Counted from the stretch's first letter, positions 34,201-43,592 are shown. The stretch is DNA of 64,000 bases from Prorocentrum cordatum (GCA_963575745.1 CAUYUJ010000370.1:129501-193500), one strand, 5' to 3'. Made by a program: numbers and translations. Notes: a model not told the origin generated them from the sequence alone.

Positions 34201-37200
34201 CAGACGACCTTGGCTGCTTCGCCGGGCAGCGCGAGGCGCTCGCGCACGTCCAGGAGAGTGTACATGGAGACGGTGAAGCGCTCCCCCCATACCTCGGGCC
34301 GGGCGAGGAGGAGTCGTAGTAGCTCGCAAGTGTCCCACAGGTCCTGCCATGCTGCTTCCTCCGCCCCCGGCTCGACCTTAGGCCTCAGAATTCCGTCGGC
34401 CTGTGGCGTAAGGAAGGCGTCCACTGCTCTCAGCTCGGTCGCCAGCGCCGGCATGGCCGCCATCCAGCTGGTGCCCGTACCTCTCAACACCTGCATGTCG
34501 CGGAGCCTCGCGCCCTTGTAGCCGCTGTCGTAGCACGTGTCGCTAAGTAGGTAGGCGCCCTTCAATAGCCGCGGTTCGGGGATGGCCACCTGCATCTCGT
34601 CGGTGCGGTACTCCAGTCCCCAAACGATCTTGTTCGTCGAGAAGTAGCCTTCCTGGTGCTTCTTGTCTTGGTTGATGGCGGCTGGGCCCAGCAGCTTCTC
34701 GATGGTTTTCTCGGCCAGCGATCTGGACGTCCAGGGGCGCATGCCAAGGGCGGGCTCGACCAAGACAAGGTCGTCCATGAGAATGTACGACTGGAACTTG
34801 AAGGGCCCCTCCCAAGCCGGGATCCCCGGTGCATGCTGGCTGTGGACCGCTGCGACGCTGTCGCCCCAAGGTGTCCACTCGCCTGGGCTTCCAGCCCAGC
34901 CGAAGGTGAGAACCAGTGAGATGAGCGTGAGGCCCTCGGTGAGGCCCCTATCCAGGCAAAGCTGCACCTGCTGGTCGAGCTGCGTGTCCGGGTCGGTCGT
35001 CCGCGGTGCGGGGGCCTCCTCCGGGCCTCTGGGGGCCGAGCAGGCCTCCGGGTGCCAAGGGAGGTCGGTGGCGAAGGTGCCGACGTCCTGGGGGTCGACC
35101 CAGAGCAGCTTGAAGGCTCCCTTGACGTCCAGCTTCGATAGGAGTATGGGGATACGCGGTAGCTTCACTGACCACCAGACGATCAACCTGGCGAGCTGTC
35201 GATGGAACGGTTGTGCCGCGGGAGGGTGCCATGTTTTGTCCGTGGTCTCGTTGACGCGCCTCTGGTCGTGGATGAGCCTCTTCTCCAGGGAGAGCGTCCT
35301 GTCCGGGTTCTGCTTGGGGACCGCTCCTTGCGGGGAGGAGCGGACCCCCTGTAGGAGGTCGCGTCGGCGCCTGGGGAGGACGAGGACACGGGCGGCGTGG
35401 ACGTCTTTCCAGGAGCCCTCGTAGCACTGGTCCAAGACGTCAGCTGCGCTCTGATGTGGCTTGCACTCCTCTCTCACCTTGATGCCCGTGTCCCTCGCGG
35501 CCACGCCGTGCCCGGCCTGGTCCCGCAGGTACAGCAGCGCGTCCGGGGCCAGGTGGCGGTCCAGGTCCGAGTCGAAGATGCCCTTCAGGTTGTCCAGGCC
35601 CAGGTCGCTCCTAGCCTCGAAGAGGGCGCGGGCGCCCTCCTCCACGCTGCCCGCCAGCTCCACCAGTGCCTCGCCACGAGCGGCGGCTCCCCTCCAGGCG
35701 TCCACCGTGCCTGTCGGCTGGGCCTTGGCATAGGCGACGTAGGCGAGGGCGAAGCGCCTGATCAGCGTCCTGGCCTCCCCCGAGTCGCCCACGCGCCTCG
35801 CGCTGTCGTCGGGCGGCCTCGGTTCCTGTGCCATCCCTCCTTGCGAATCCAATGAGCTCGCCGAAATTGAAGCAAGGGGGGGGGCCTCCCCACCGTCCAG
35901 CACATCGGTAGTCTCGCACCCTGAGGTGCGCAGGCCTCCTGGTAAGACGCCCGCCAGGATGCCCTGGGTGAGGTTCTCGACGAACGGCCAGGGGTAGACC
36001 TGTGAGGTGCGGCAGCGCCGGATAGCCGAACCTGGAGCATGGCCTTCCAGCGACACGTGGCGGTGCTGCCCGCAGCACCGCTTGGCAATCCAGCGCGCAA
36101 ACTGCTGCGAGGCACGGGCGACGATCCACGTGCGCTTGCGGTAGCGCGCCGTGGGGTCGTCCTCGGGGCCGTGGCCGTGCTCGCAGAAATCAAAGGGGAT
36201 AATCATCACGTCCTTGCGGTCGAGGAGCGGTCTCCACCACTTGGTATCCCAGATAGAGGGGTAGATCCCGTCGGGGGCTGGGTTCTCGGCCCAAGCGAAC
36301 TTCTGCATGTCGAGAGCCTTCTTGAAAGCTCGCGCGGAGAACTCCGCTATCGTGTTGCCTGTGACTTCGGAGGCGAGGAGGGGTTCGACGCCTTCTGGCT
36401 GGGCCATGGTACGCGTCCCGCCATTGCAACGCATCCAAGAGCAGAAGCTGGTGCACACGGGCTCGAGACCGATGACGTTCACGTCGCCCTCGCTGATGTC
36501 CTCGAGGAGGCGGTCCTGTACCGACTTGCGGAGCACGTTGTGGTCCTCGCGGGGCCCCTGCTTCCTCAGAGGATCCTCGTAGTACTCGATGGGGTCCCTG
36601 GCCTCCAGGCCGCGGGACCTCCAGGCCTGAGTCCACCGCCCAGTGCCCGCCATGATCTCCTGGGCGATGAGCTTGTCCCCCGGGACGGTGACGGACTCGG
36701 GGATAGGGTGCTCCTTTCTGCAGTAGGGGCTCCAAGCCTGGAGGCCCCAGCCGGCGATTGTCAGGAAGGTGTAGTCGTCGTTGAGGGGCTCCAGGGGGGC
36801 CACGTCCCCGGCGACACGTGTTCCGTCTCCTTGCCTGTTCTTGATGTACTTGCAGCAAAGGCAGGTCCTGGGCTGGGGGGTGAACGCTTCGGGCGCCCAC
36901 TCTTTCGCCTGGTCGAGGAGAACCTCCCAGCCCATGGCCACGTAGTCGGTCGGCAGGCTGCCCCCCCAGGTGCTGGCATGCTGGGCAAAGTCCGCCAACA
37001 GTGTGGCTCGGTCGATGTCGGGCCCGAGCTTGATGAGCCGCATGTGCCGTCGGTGGATGAGCAACCAGCAGTTCGGTGACTCTGGGCTGGCCGCTGCTCC
37101 TGACACGCTCTCGAAGTTGACGCGCCCCAGGGAGTCGACCCGAATGAAATTGAGGACCACGTTGCTGAGGGGCTCGAGCGGGAACGCACAAAGCGAACGA

Positions 37201-40200
37201 TAGTCCTTGTTATGATGAGGGTGGAGTACGTCGTGTATGTAGCCCCGCACCTCACGTTCGGCTCGGTCAAGCTTCTCTGGGGTCTCGCCCAGGGCGCGGG
37301 TGGCCTCGGAGGCCCCTGCCCAGAGCTCCTCCCTCAGGTCGGCTGCAAGAGCAAGCGTGTCCGTGGTGGGAGGGGGCCAGGCGGCGTCGGGCGCCTGGGC
37401 GTCCCCTCTCGTGGCCTCGATGTCGAGGAGGCCGGCTGCGATGTGGATGACCATGCACTGGCGCTCCTCCAGCTCCTGGTCGCCGAGCTGGAGGGCCTCG
37501 CGGAGGCCAGGCGACACGTGGATGGAGTCGCGGTAGTCTGCCGTCTCCAGCTCGAGGCCGGCCACGAGGAGCTTGCCGATCCCGCAGCCGCCGTCCGCGG
37601 GCCAGATGGGCTGCAGAACCTCGGCGTAGCCCGAGCCGGGTCCAAGGTGGCCCCCCCCTGCGCGCCGGAGCTGATCCAGGTAGTCGCCCGCTTCCTCGGC
37701 GAGCGCGGCGGGGCCTCCGCGGACGAGCTCGTCCAGCACGCCTTCGACAGTGATGTCCTCGCCCCTGAGCGAGCTGTGGAGGAGGCGCCCCTTGACGTAG
37801 GACTGGAGGTGATGGCTGCACTGCTCGAGCGGACCTACCTCGGGGAGCGAGGCGATCTTCGCGATCTGCTCGCGCCTTCTTCCAACGTCCTCGGGGGACT
37901 CGGCGGTGGTGTCCTCGACGGCTCTCGCGGTGTCAGGCCCGGGGGGGTCGACGTCGCGCTCCCAGTCGTAGTCCGGGCCGAGCAAGGTCTCCGTGAGCTC
38001 GTTCTCGGCTGCTGTGGGGGCGAAGCTGACGAGCTCCTCCGGGGGAGCCCACCTGATGCTCCGCGGGGGGGCCCCTGAGGCGTCGCCGGCGTCACGGCCT
38101 GCCTGCCCTCGGCGTGCCACCCCTTCACGGACCTTCTGGGCTGCCTCCTCATGAGCGGCTTCCCGAAGTTGCTTGATGCGGCCGTCGACCTCGGTCGGGG
38201 GGATGGGCTTGTCACCCTTCAAGCCCCCGCGGCGTATCAGCTGGGCCTGCACTGTCCAATGCTGCTGCTGGAGGGTGCCCTTGAACGGGCGGTGCGAGTG
38301 GCCGCACTCGGCAGCTGTCCGCTGGCAGCCACAGTGCGTGGCCGCGCCCCAGCAGTAGGGCTTCTTGGCCACCTCGTCGATGGGTGCGTGGGTGACCGAC
38401 TCGGCGGCCTCCCGGGGCGGCAGGCGCTTGCCTGCGGGGTAAGCCCTGCGGGGGCTCCCCTCGGCTCCTGGTTCGGCACCTGCGCCTCGAGCATCTCCTG
38501 GCGCCTTCAGGGCCTTGTGCGTGAGACGCCAGAGTGTCCGGCTGTGCTGCCGCTCCAGGTGTGGCAGGATGGTCTTCCTGAACCAGGCGTCCTCCAGGTC
38601 GAGCTTGAAACAAGTCGGCATGCGCAGGAGAGGGTTGCCGTCACTGTCGGGCGTGAGGGCCATGAACTCGATCTGCTCCTTGCGTAGCCACTCCTTGCCC
38701 GATATCCGAAGGAGCTGGCGGTACACGTCCTTGAGATCCTCGCGCCAGCGCCAGTTGAGCTCCTCGAACCAGCCGTAGATGCGCTCGCGGGGAAAGACGT
38801 CGGAGTCCTCCTCGGCCAGTTTCTCCAGCTTCTCGATGGCGTCGGCTCGTTCCTGGTAGTGCTCCCAACCGTAGATCAGCGCGAAGCATCTGGCGTGGTT
38901 CTGCGCCTGCTTCACCCACTGGGCCAGCGTAGCGGGAGCCCGGGGGCGGGCCTCGAGGCGGTCGTCCTGGGGGACCACGTGGTTGTCGTGCTCCTCCTGG
39001 GAGTGCTTAGGGAAGTCCGCCACGCTCAAGTAGTGCGGTAGAAGTGAGTGCTGGTCCCGCGCGCCGAAGTACAGGCCCGCGAGTCCGAGGGCGAGGCGTG
39101 ATGTGACGCAGGTGGGCCAACCGAGGCCCGAGAGCTCGCCCTTCGATGTGACGAAGGCCTCCTTGATGGCATGGTAGAGGGACGTGCCTGTGTAGGAGGG
39201 GCAGACCTGGACGTCGAAGCGGTTGCAGGCCCGCGCGAGGAAGACGAGGGCCGTCTCCTCTCGCCCTAAGCCCTGCGGCGTGCCCTTGGAGCTCTTGGAC
39301 TCACTGTTGTGCTTGACGAGGCTCTCGATGCCGAGTCCGATGTCCTTGAGGGCGGCTGCCATCTCGCTGTCGCCGGTGGGGCCGATCTCCCCTCCGACCC
39401 CAGCGCGTCGCTCGCCCGGGGGGGCGTGCCGCGTCCCGTCGGCCAGGATGGGGCCCACCAGGTTGTGGTAGAGGTCGGTCCTGCCACGCCCGACCAGGGA
39501 GGGCAGCGGCGCCGAGGCGGCGGGGGCGCCAGGCGGCAGCAGGGGCCGTGGGGCGGCAGGGCTCGTCGCAGGCGCGGGGCCTACGCCCCAGGTGGGGGCG
39601 CCACCACCGAAGGGGTGGGCGATGCTCGCCGTGAGGCCAGGGGGGGCCTGCGGTGCGGGCGGAGCCAAGGTGGGGCGCACCTCCTCCTGGTAGCCGTCGC
39701 GCAGTCGGCGGAGCTGGCTGCGCCACTCGCCCTCGAGCGCGCGCAGACCGCGCCCCCCATCCCGTTCGTGCTCCTCAGCGCCTCGCAGCAGCACCTTCAG
39801 CACGTCCTGGGTCTGGTCCCAGTCGTACCGGTTGAGGAGCCTCTCCTGGGCGCCTGCGTCTCCCTCTTCGGGGTGGAGCTCGCGGTCGCGGAGGTACTCC
39901 CGCAGGCACTCCATCCCGCTCGGCGGAGAGGGCACCGCGCTGGTGGGGGCCCCGTCGGCGCCGTCGAGGCGGGAGACGAGCTCAGCGATGGAGAGCCGGG
40001 GGTTCGACTGGCTCCCGCCCCCCCGAGGGGCCTCACCGTGGGGAGGCTGCGGGGGACGGGGCGAAGGGGGCCCCGGAGCTGCTCCCTCGTGCTGAGGCGG
40101 CGGCGGCTGGGGCAGCGTGCCCTGGGACCCAGCGTGGGCCAAGGTGGTGGAAAGGGCTGCGTCGCGTGCCTCCTGGAGGGCCTGCGCCTCCCGGCGCTTC

Positions 40201-41774
40201 TCCTGCTGGCTCTCGTCGTAGCGCAGCTTGCACAGCATGATGCCGTCGCGCCGTGCGTAGCCCAGGGAGTTGCACTTGGCCTTGGCGCAGCCTTGCGCAC
40301 GCCGCATCCCTTGGTACAAAGCAGCGTGGTGGGCACAGAGAGGGGCCTGCTCCTGCTGCGTCCCGGCGGTCAGGGGGCTGACGCGGGCGTCGTCAGTGAG
40401 GAGCGTGGTGTTCTCCTCGAGCGCCTTGTCGCCGCACTGCACCCGCGGGGCCAGCAGCGTGACCCGGCCCGTCTCGGCGTGCCGCCAGCCCACCCGATGG
40501 GCCATGCAGGGGATGCCCTCATCCTCGGTGTCCGACTCGTCGCGCGGCCTGGGGCCCTCCTCCGCGGGCGTCGTGGGCTTGCGCCTGCGGCGCGGGCAGC
40601 AGCAGCAGGGGAGGCAGCAGAGGCCACCGGCGCCTCGGACGAGGCCCCAGGCGCAGCCTGGGATCCCGCGGATGCCCCGCGAGGTGCGGACGCAGCACCA
40701 GCCGAGCGGAGTGTGCTCGGCGAGGTCGTCGAGGTCGACCACCGCGTCGGCCGCGACCACCGCGTAGGACTGCAGGTGGGCCTTCAACGGTTCGCACTCC
40801 TGGCAGGGGCCCACCTTGCGGCAGAGGTGGAGCCTCTTGGTGGCTGCCCTCTCCAGGTCCTTCCTCAGTCGCCGTGAGGTGGCCCCGTAGACGGTGTCGT
40901 AGTCGATGATCAGGCCGTGGGCGTTCGTCCGCGCGTCGCTCCACTTGAGCGGGACGCGCGCCACCTGGCCGTCCACGGAGAAGACCACGTGGCGGGGGTT
41001 GCCCGCGCGGAGGGCGGTCTTCAGGTCGCGGTAGAAGTTCGTCGGCGGCTCCTTCTCCAGACCCGGGCCGTAGAGCTGAACCTGCTGCGGGTCGCGGTTG
41101 ATCTGGTCGGCCGTCGTCACAGGTATGGTACGCTGGCCCTTGCGGCAGCACACGCCTCTGAGGAAACTGGCCACTGCACGGAGAGGGACGCATGCCCGCT
41201 GGATGAGCTCCATCAGCCACACACACATTGTCAAGCACAAAAGGACGAGCACCACCCCGAAAGCGATCCGCCCGCCCAGGATGAAGGTGTCCCAGCTCGG
41301 CCCGAAGAGAAAGCGGCCTGCACGCCTGACGGGGTCGCTGAAGAAACCTCCCTCGTCCAGTGGGGCCTCCACGACGACAAAGAGGGAGGCCACGAAGCGG
41401 TACCCGAGGATGAAGACGCCGGGGAACTCGTCGTTGCTGTCGTCGTACCCGTCCCCGTCGCCAATGTTGTCAGTCGGGCCCGCGTCGTCGGGCGGGCCGA
41501 CCGACCCGTTCGTCACGTTGCTTGAGTTGGCGCCGCAGGAGCTCTCGTTCGCCATGCTGAGGTTGGCCTTCTGCCTCTTGCCCGTCACGCTGGCGTTGGC
41601 CTGCTTCGCCTCCCTACGGCGCCGCTCATGCACGTAGTCCCAGAAGTCGTCCCAGAACTCCAGCGCCCCAGCCGGGGCCAGCACCAGCGCCGGGGGCAGC
41701 AGCGCCCGCGGCCGTCCGTGCGCCAGGGGGCCGGCCAGGGCCGGCACCAGCGCCATGGCCGCCGGCAGCGGCAT
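31206..41774 (-). CDS. Giant polyprotein of the YR retrotransposon: membrane N-terminus, Cys/His cluster, MTase-like, RT, RNase H, tyrosine recombinase
   Basis: 3,522 codons on the minus strand, uninterrupted. I start at the first ATG (41774); the frame is open further upstream but has only non-ATG codons. About residues 60-100 carry six N-x-S/T sequons, and a strong membrane helix (GVVLVLLCLTMCVWL) lies near 160-190. Cysteine-rich LCCLPCCCCPRRRRK and Pro-rich linkers follow. CWGAATHCGCQ...CGHSH (about 1138-1160) is a possible zinc site. EPVCTSFCSW (about 1770), WAENPAPDG (1826) and RYRKRTW (1875) resemble C5-methyltransferase motifs IV, VI and VIII. RT shows SKLDVKGAFKLL (2210), FGWAGSPGEW and YILMDDLV (2328). 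RNase H shows TTDATTS, GEAMAY, ATDNMAF and VTADFGSR (2526-2655). The YR (about 3150-3522) shows LCRAKE, FRKTKTD, HSLR (His 3463, Arg 3466) and GRWSSNAFHGYLYD (Tyr 3497). RT and RNase H would copy the RNA and the YR would integrate the DNA. A polyprotein this long must be cleaved, yet I see no protease motif. Confidence 0.9.
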   Translation of the reverse strand: MPLPAAMALVPALAGPLAHGRPRALLPPALVLAPAGALEFWDDFWDYVHERRRREAKQANASVTGKRQKANLSMANESSCGANSSNVTNGSVGPPDDAGPTDNIGDGDGYDDSNDEFPGVFILGYRFVASLFVVVEAPLDEGGFFSDPVRRAGRFLFGPSWDTFILGGRIAFGVVLVLLCLTMCVWLMELIQRACVPLRAVASFLRGVCCRKGQRTIPVTTADQINRDPQQVQLYGPGLEKEPPTNFYRDLKTALRAGNPRHVVFSVDGQVARVPLKWSDARTNAHGLIIDYDTVYGATSRRLRKDLERAATKRLHLCRKVGPCQECEPLKAHLQSYAVVAADAVVDLDDLAEHTPLGWCCVRTSRGIRGIPGCAWGLVRGAGGLCCLPCCCCPRRRRKPTTPAEEGPRPRDESDTEDEGIPCMAHRVGWRHAETGRVTLLAPRVQCGDKALEENTTLLTDDARVSPLTAGTQQEQAPLCAHHAALYQGMRRAQGCAKAKCNSLGYARRDGIMLCKLRYDESQQEKRREAQALQEARDAALSTTLAHAGSQGTLPQPPPPQHEGAAPGPPSPRPPQPPHGEAPRGGGSQSNPRLSIAELVSRLDGADGAPTSAVPSPPSGMECLREYLRDRELHPEEGDAGAQERLLNRYDWDQTQDVLKVLLRGAEEHERDGGRGLRALEGEWRSQLRRLRDGYQEEVRPTLAPPAPQAPPGLTASIAHPFGGGAPTWGVGPAPATSPAAPRPLLPPGAPAASAPLPSLVGRGRTDLYHNLVGPILADGTRHAPPGERRAGVGGEIGPTGDSEMAAALKDIGLGIESLVKHNSESKSSKGTPQGLGREETALVFLARACNRFDVQVCPSYTGTSLYHAIKEAFVTSKGELSGLGWPTCVTSRLALGLAGLYFGARDQHSLLPHYLSVADFPKHSQEEHDNHVVPQDDRLEARPRAPATLAQWVKQAQNHARCFALIYGWEHYQERADAIEKLEKLAEEDSDVFPRERIYGWFEELNWRWREDLKDVYRQLLRISGKEWLRKEQIEFMALTPDSDGNPLLRMPTCFKLDLEDAWFRKTILPHLERQHSRTLWRLTHKALKAPGDARGAGAEPGAEGSPRRAYPAGKRLPPREAAESVTHAPIDEVAKKPYCWGAATHCGCQRTAAECGHSHRPFKGTLQQQHWTVQAQLIRRGGLKGDKPIPPTEVDGRIKQLREAAHEEAAQKVREGVARRGQAGRDAGDASGAPPRSIRWAPPEELVSFAPTAAENELTETLLGPDYDWERDVDPPGPDTARAVEDTTAESPEDVGRRREQIAKIASLPEVGPLEQCSHHLQSYVKGRLLHSSLRGEDITVEGVLDELVRGGPAALAEEAGDYLDQLRRAGGGHLGPGSGYAEVLQPIWPADGGCGIGKLLVAGLELETADYRDSIHVSPGLREALQLGDQELEERQCMVIHIAAGLLDIEATRGDAQAPDAAWPPPTTDTLALAADLREELWAGASEATRALGETPEKLDRAEREVRGYIHDVLHPHHNKDYRSLCAFPLEPLSNVVLNFIRVDSLGRVNFESVSGAAASPESPNCWLLIHRRHMRLIKLGPDIDRATLLADFAQHASTWGGSLPTDYVAMGWEVLLDQAKEWAPEAFTPQPRTCLCCKYIKNRQGDGTRVAGDVAPLEPLNDDYTFLTIAGWGLQAWSPYCRKEHPIPESVTVPGDKLIAQEIMAGTGRWTQAWRSRGLEARDPIEYYEDPLRKQGPREDHNVLRKSVQDRLLEDISEGDVNVIGLEPVCTSFCSWMRCNGGTRTMAQPEGVEPLLASEVTGNTIAEFSARAFKKALDMQKFAWAENPAPDGIYPSIWDTKWWRPLLDRKDVMIIPFDFCEHGHGPEDDPTARYRKRTWIVARASQQFARWIAKRCCGQHRHVSLEGHAPGSAIRRCRTSQVYPWPFVENLTQGILAGVLPGGLRTSGCETTDVLDGGEAPPLASISASSLDSQGGMAQEPRPPDDSARRVGDSGEARTLIRRFALAYVAYAKAQPTGTVDAWRGAAARGEALVELAGSVEEGARALFEARSDLGLDNLKGIFDSDLDRHLAPDALLYLRDQAGHGVAARDTGIKVREECKPHQSAADVLDQCYEGSWKDVHAARVLVLPRRRRDLLQGVRSSPQGAVPKQNPDRTLSLEKRLIHDQRRVNETTDKTWHPPAAQPFHRQLARLIVWWSVKLPRIPILLSKLDVKGAFKLLWVDPQDVGTFATDLPWHPEACSAPRGPEEAPAPRTTDPDTQLDQQVQLCLDRGLTEGLTLISLVLTFGWAGSPGEWTPWGDSVAAVHSQHAPGIPAWEGPFKFQSYILMDDLVLVEPALGMRPWTSRSLAEKTIEKLLGPAAINQDKKHQEGYFSTNKIVWGLEYRTDEMQVAIPEPRLLKGAYLLSDTCYDSGYKGARLRDMQVLRGTGTSWMAAMPALATELRAVDAFLTPQADGILRPKVEPGAEEAAWQDLWDTCELLRLLLARPEVWGERFTVSMYTLLDVRERLALPGEAAKVVWATTDATTSVAFGADWTEKIYLRQDLKDYKGMLGEALGDSDDSTVEIALGEAMAYIVLAGRQGPSWSGRIVLLATDNMAFTNWLKKRHPRPRLVRHLFRILHYLECKYNFMTIGHFFRTYHNVTADFGSRASQEEVKRRMDELGLSSVDAAHEWADLVANGVRRRVLRLLGGDAEDGRIALQLREARLKRRFREVPLATAPGRALEWGLGAGFFSKIWTGLGGTAHTAPIGEDPDPSAGPVWAILATLGPDPTGRSACKAARQAARLGAQRIALDAPRQLPLGEAARSLQEQGFTVSTEDLLATEVGELVARRRALLLGTRHVGDEQQAWTFDTLDLRRPIAPAVGPVLQPPSALPPDAWLLHARFEADPRMRRAEDRLLPVGVGHLWTDKGREVVYSTGGPLPTIQADWTTHPPPLIRDFKGPGHGVRRVTLEESWLAVGGTLENFPTPQDDAAAAHVTRLIAGDTGARLAGAVALWAGAALDWEASAGACFDLDAQAKERGMREWLARWRQGLLPGRPPPAPLPHAAPGLPPAHPGEPGRHAGGSTPGEGADRRPPTRCAAFRPADGGIDARAAALAAGLVWQDMGGTQDEHDAARAAGASALPEIARPPRKQKMPQLGLVSISAPEHLVDLAPDVPVFAEVQEWVHKKLASGLAHSTRTSYGEAWSKWLWWCTRRGIPPLFEGDSKRQVTEDEEELLRFIGYLGWLGKGNGTILSTLFALQGGHVRAGGGDPLVGKKRIKVLIDSLQKGGPKEERKLGVTPRMMIWLKKELNPTPPCQGERATRGPDFDSVVLWGALCTGFFYLCRAKEIVDSGGVDEQMCLRGVDVAFHDKEGGAAAPGVGSAAKALITFRKTKTDQRAFGACRTHHRAEAEVCPVEALELLRLHAPERFQEGSEGRRPLFRWASGRMVKREQLQAALQRAAAAEGLPPKRFKSHSLRIGGASALWHALGDAEAVKRWGRWSSNAFHGYLYDSEEQSRGVAAAMARDVATLHAA

Positions 41775-41875
41775 GGGGCGCCACCGTGTGCCCGTGGCGG
41801 GGCCCCGCGTCGGGGGGGCCCAGGCTCGCGCGTCGGGGCGAGCCCGCTGTGGGAGCCACCCTTGAGCCCCCCACT

Positions 41876-41957
41876 CAAAAGAGCAGGGGAAAATGGCTGA
41901 GGTTTCCCCCAACACTCCCAAGAACCTACGGTTTCGAAACGAGTTTCAAACCTACAC
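41876..41957 (-). repeat. Split direct repeat A1 (5' terminus) and 5' leader
   Basis: Identical to A2. It lies about 100 bp upstream of the first ATG of the giant ORF, so transcription should begin in or near it. The outer boundary is at 41957/41958, where the non-LTR sequence (AAGGACGGGTTGACG on the plus strand) resumes. Confidence 0.9.
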
Positions 41958-43592
41958 AAGGACGGGTTGACGTGGCGGGGAGAGCGCCGTGGCCGCAGCA
42001 TTGCGATGAGCACCTAGGAGTGGTTGTCGAGCGGAGCCTGCGTTCTTCATTCTTTTTTAAAGCCATGAATATGGAGCCCTTGCCCGTAAGGGAAGCAGTG
42101 CCGTTCTTCGCCGCTCGGAGATGTCGGGCAATCGAGAAAGGCGCGGCCCGGCACTCGGCAGACCAGCGCCCGTTCACCGTGGCGACGATGGGGAGATTCT
42201 GCATGGCGGACCCGCTGGGCATGTCTATCAGTGGGGGCCAACTCTTGATAGTAGTAGCAGCAGCTCTCCACAGTGTCGCACTCAACAGTGCTTCTGCGCC
42301 CATGGGGATGTCAGCTCCAGCCCAATTCTTCAGACCCAATCTGTCCAGTTTGGTGAAGGCCGAGGGCGGCGAGCGGATTATCTTGTGGAGGACGTGGATA
42401 TCGCGGCTGAGAATCAGTTCAGGTACAGAGAAAGGTTGGCCAACATAGGATAGCGTCGTCAGCGCGGAAGAGTTGCGCGACTTGATGTTCTGCTGGATCG
42501 GAGCGTGAGATTCGCCGAGGATCGGGGCGCGGTAAAGCCACTTGGCGGCGGGGCCAGACCATGTCGTGCGTTCGTCAGCTCCAGGTCCCATGAAGACGCC
42601 GAGGTACTTGGCAGAGGACTCGATCTTGAAGAGGGCCCGATCGGCGTGGATATGAGCAAGAATGTCTTTGATGCGGTCGACCAAGTAGGAAGAGGCAATG
42701 GCCCAGACGGGGGCGAAGACGCAATTGCGTGGTTGAAGGTGAAGGCCAGCATATTGAGCAATCACAAAAAGGTGGGGTCGCAGTCCATCGATGTCACGTA
42801 GACATGCAAGAACGCATCCAAGATCATCCGCACATGCCGTGGCGGTGCCCCTTTGGACCGTCTTGAAGAAACCGTTGATGCCGATCAGTGGAGGGTCGAA
42901 GAACAATGCCCAGATGGTGCCACTAAGGGGGCAGCCTTGCGCAACTCCACTAGAAGCGAGGAAAAGCGGTCGTCGCGTGCCCCCCATTTCGAGTAGAGAT
43001 ATCGGCATGTGGTAAAATTGTTGAATTCGGGTGAGTATGCGGCCGTGTATACCCCATCTCTGTAGGACGTTCCACATCCAGGCATGCGAGAGGCTCGGGA
43101 AGGCGGCCGCAATGTCCATGCTCAGAAAGCATGGTTGAAGAGCTTGAGCATCAGGGAGGGTGCTATACTTGCGGCTGTATGTGTCGACCTCGACAATGTT
43201 GTCCAAGAGCTGTCGCCCAGGGACAAAGCCTCGCTGGATGGACGTGATCATTTTTTGTCACCAGCGGCTTGAGCTTTCTGTTCGTGGCGGACGCGATGAT
43301 CTTCACGTCAGTGTTCTTCATGGCGAGGGGGCGCAGCTGACCGGGCTCACGAGTGCACTCTGATTGCCCGCCCGGCTCGTCTCCTTTCGGTAACATTGCC
43401 ACCGTGGTGTGGTTGAGCGCGTGCGGGATAGCGAGGCCGTTGGACAGGTGAGTGGCGAGCTCGGCGAGGATGGGGGCGACGAGCCAGGCACGATAATGAA
43501 GGCCGTCAGGTCCAAGTGCAGAATCAGACGCGTTCTTCGCTGCCAGAAAGAGGTCGTGCTCGTCGGGAATCGCGGCGTCGAAGATTGGCCAT
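41958..43592 (-). pseudogene. Non-LTR retrotransposon, reverse transcriptase part, frameshifted
   Basis: The RT domain is readable over three frames. Upstream are NASDSALGPDGLHYRAW and TTVAMLPKGDE (43250-43592). After a shift at a T6 run (43251-43256) come IQRGFVPGRQLLDN, LSMDIAAAFPSLSHAW (motif A), SSGVAQGCPLSG (motif B) and ACADDLGCVL (motif C, Ala-Asp-Asp). Another shift at a T6 run (42053-42058) leads into the frame that crosses the insertion point. Catalytic Asp residues are intact. It would prime reverse transcription at the nick made by the upstream endonuclease. Either the copy is decaying or the homopolymers are misassembled. Confidence 0.8.

Larger units (their letters stand above)
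30350..41957 (-). mobile_element. PAT/Ngaro-like tyrosine-recombinase retrotransposon, full length
   Basis: Read on the minus strand the order is A1 (41957-41876), one giant ORF (41774-31206), B1 (31197-30852), A2 (30851-30770), a 74-bp spacer, and B2 (30695-30350). A1 equals A2 over 82 bp; B1 and B2 are both 346 bp and I see a single difference. This split direct repeat is diagnostic of PAT/Ngaro-type elements. In them a YR integrates a circular DNA copy whose junction is B1-A2. There is no target duplication, as expected of YR integration. Repeat identity and an ORF without a stop over 10.5 kb argue for recent insertion. Confidence 0.9.

Noticed and set aside
41775-41921. Extension of the giant retroelement ORF to 41921
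   Set aside because: The frame is open there but begins at a TTG within repeat A1; the first ATG is at 41774. Non-ATG initiation is possible but unsupported.
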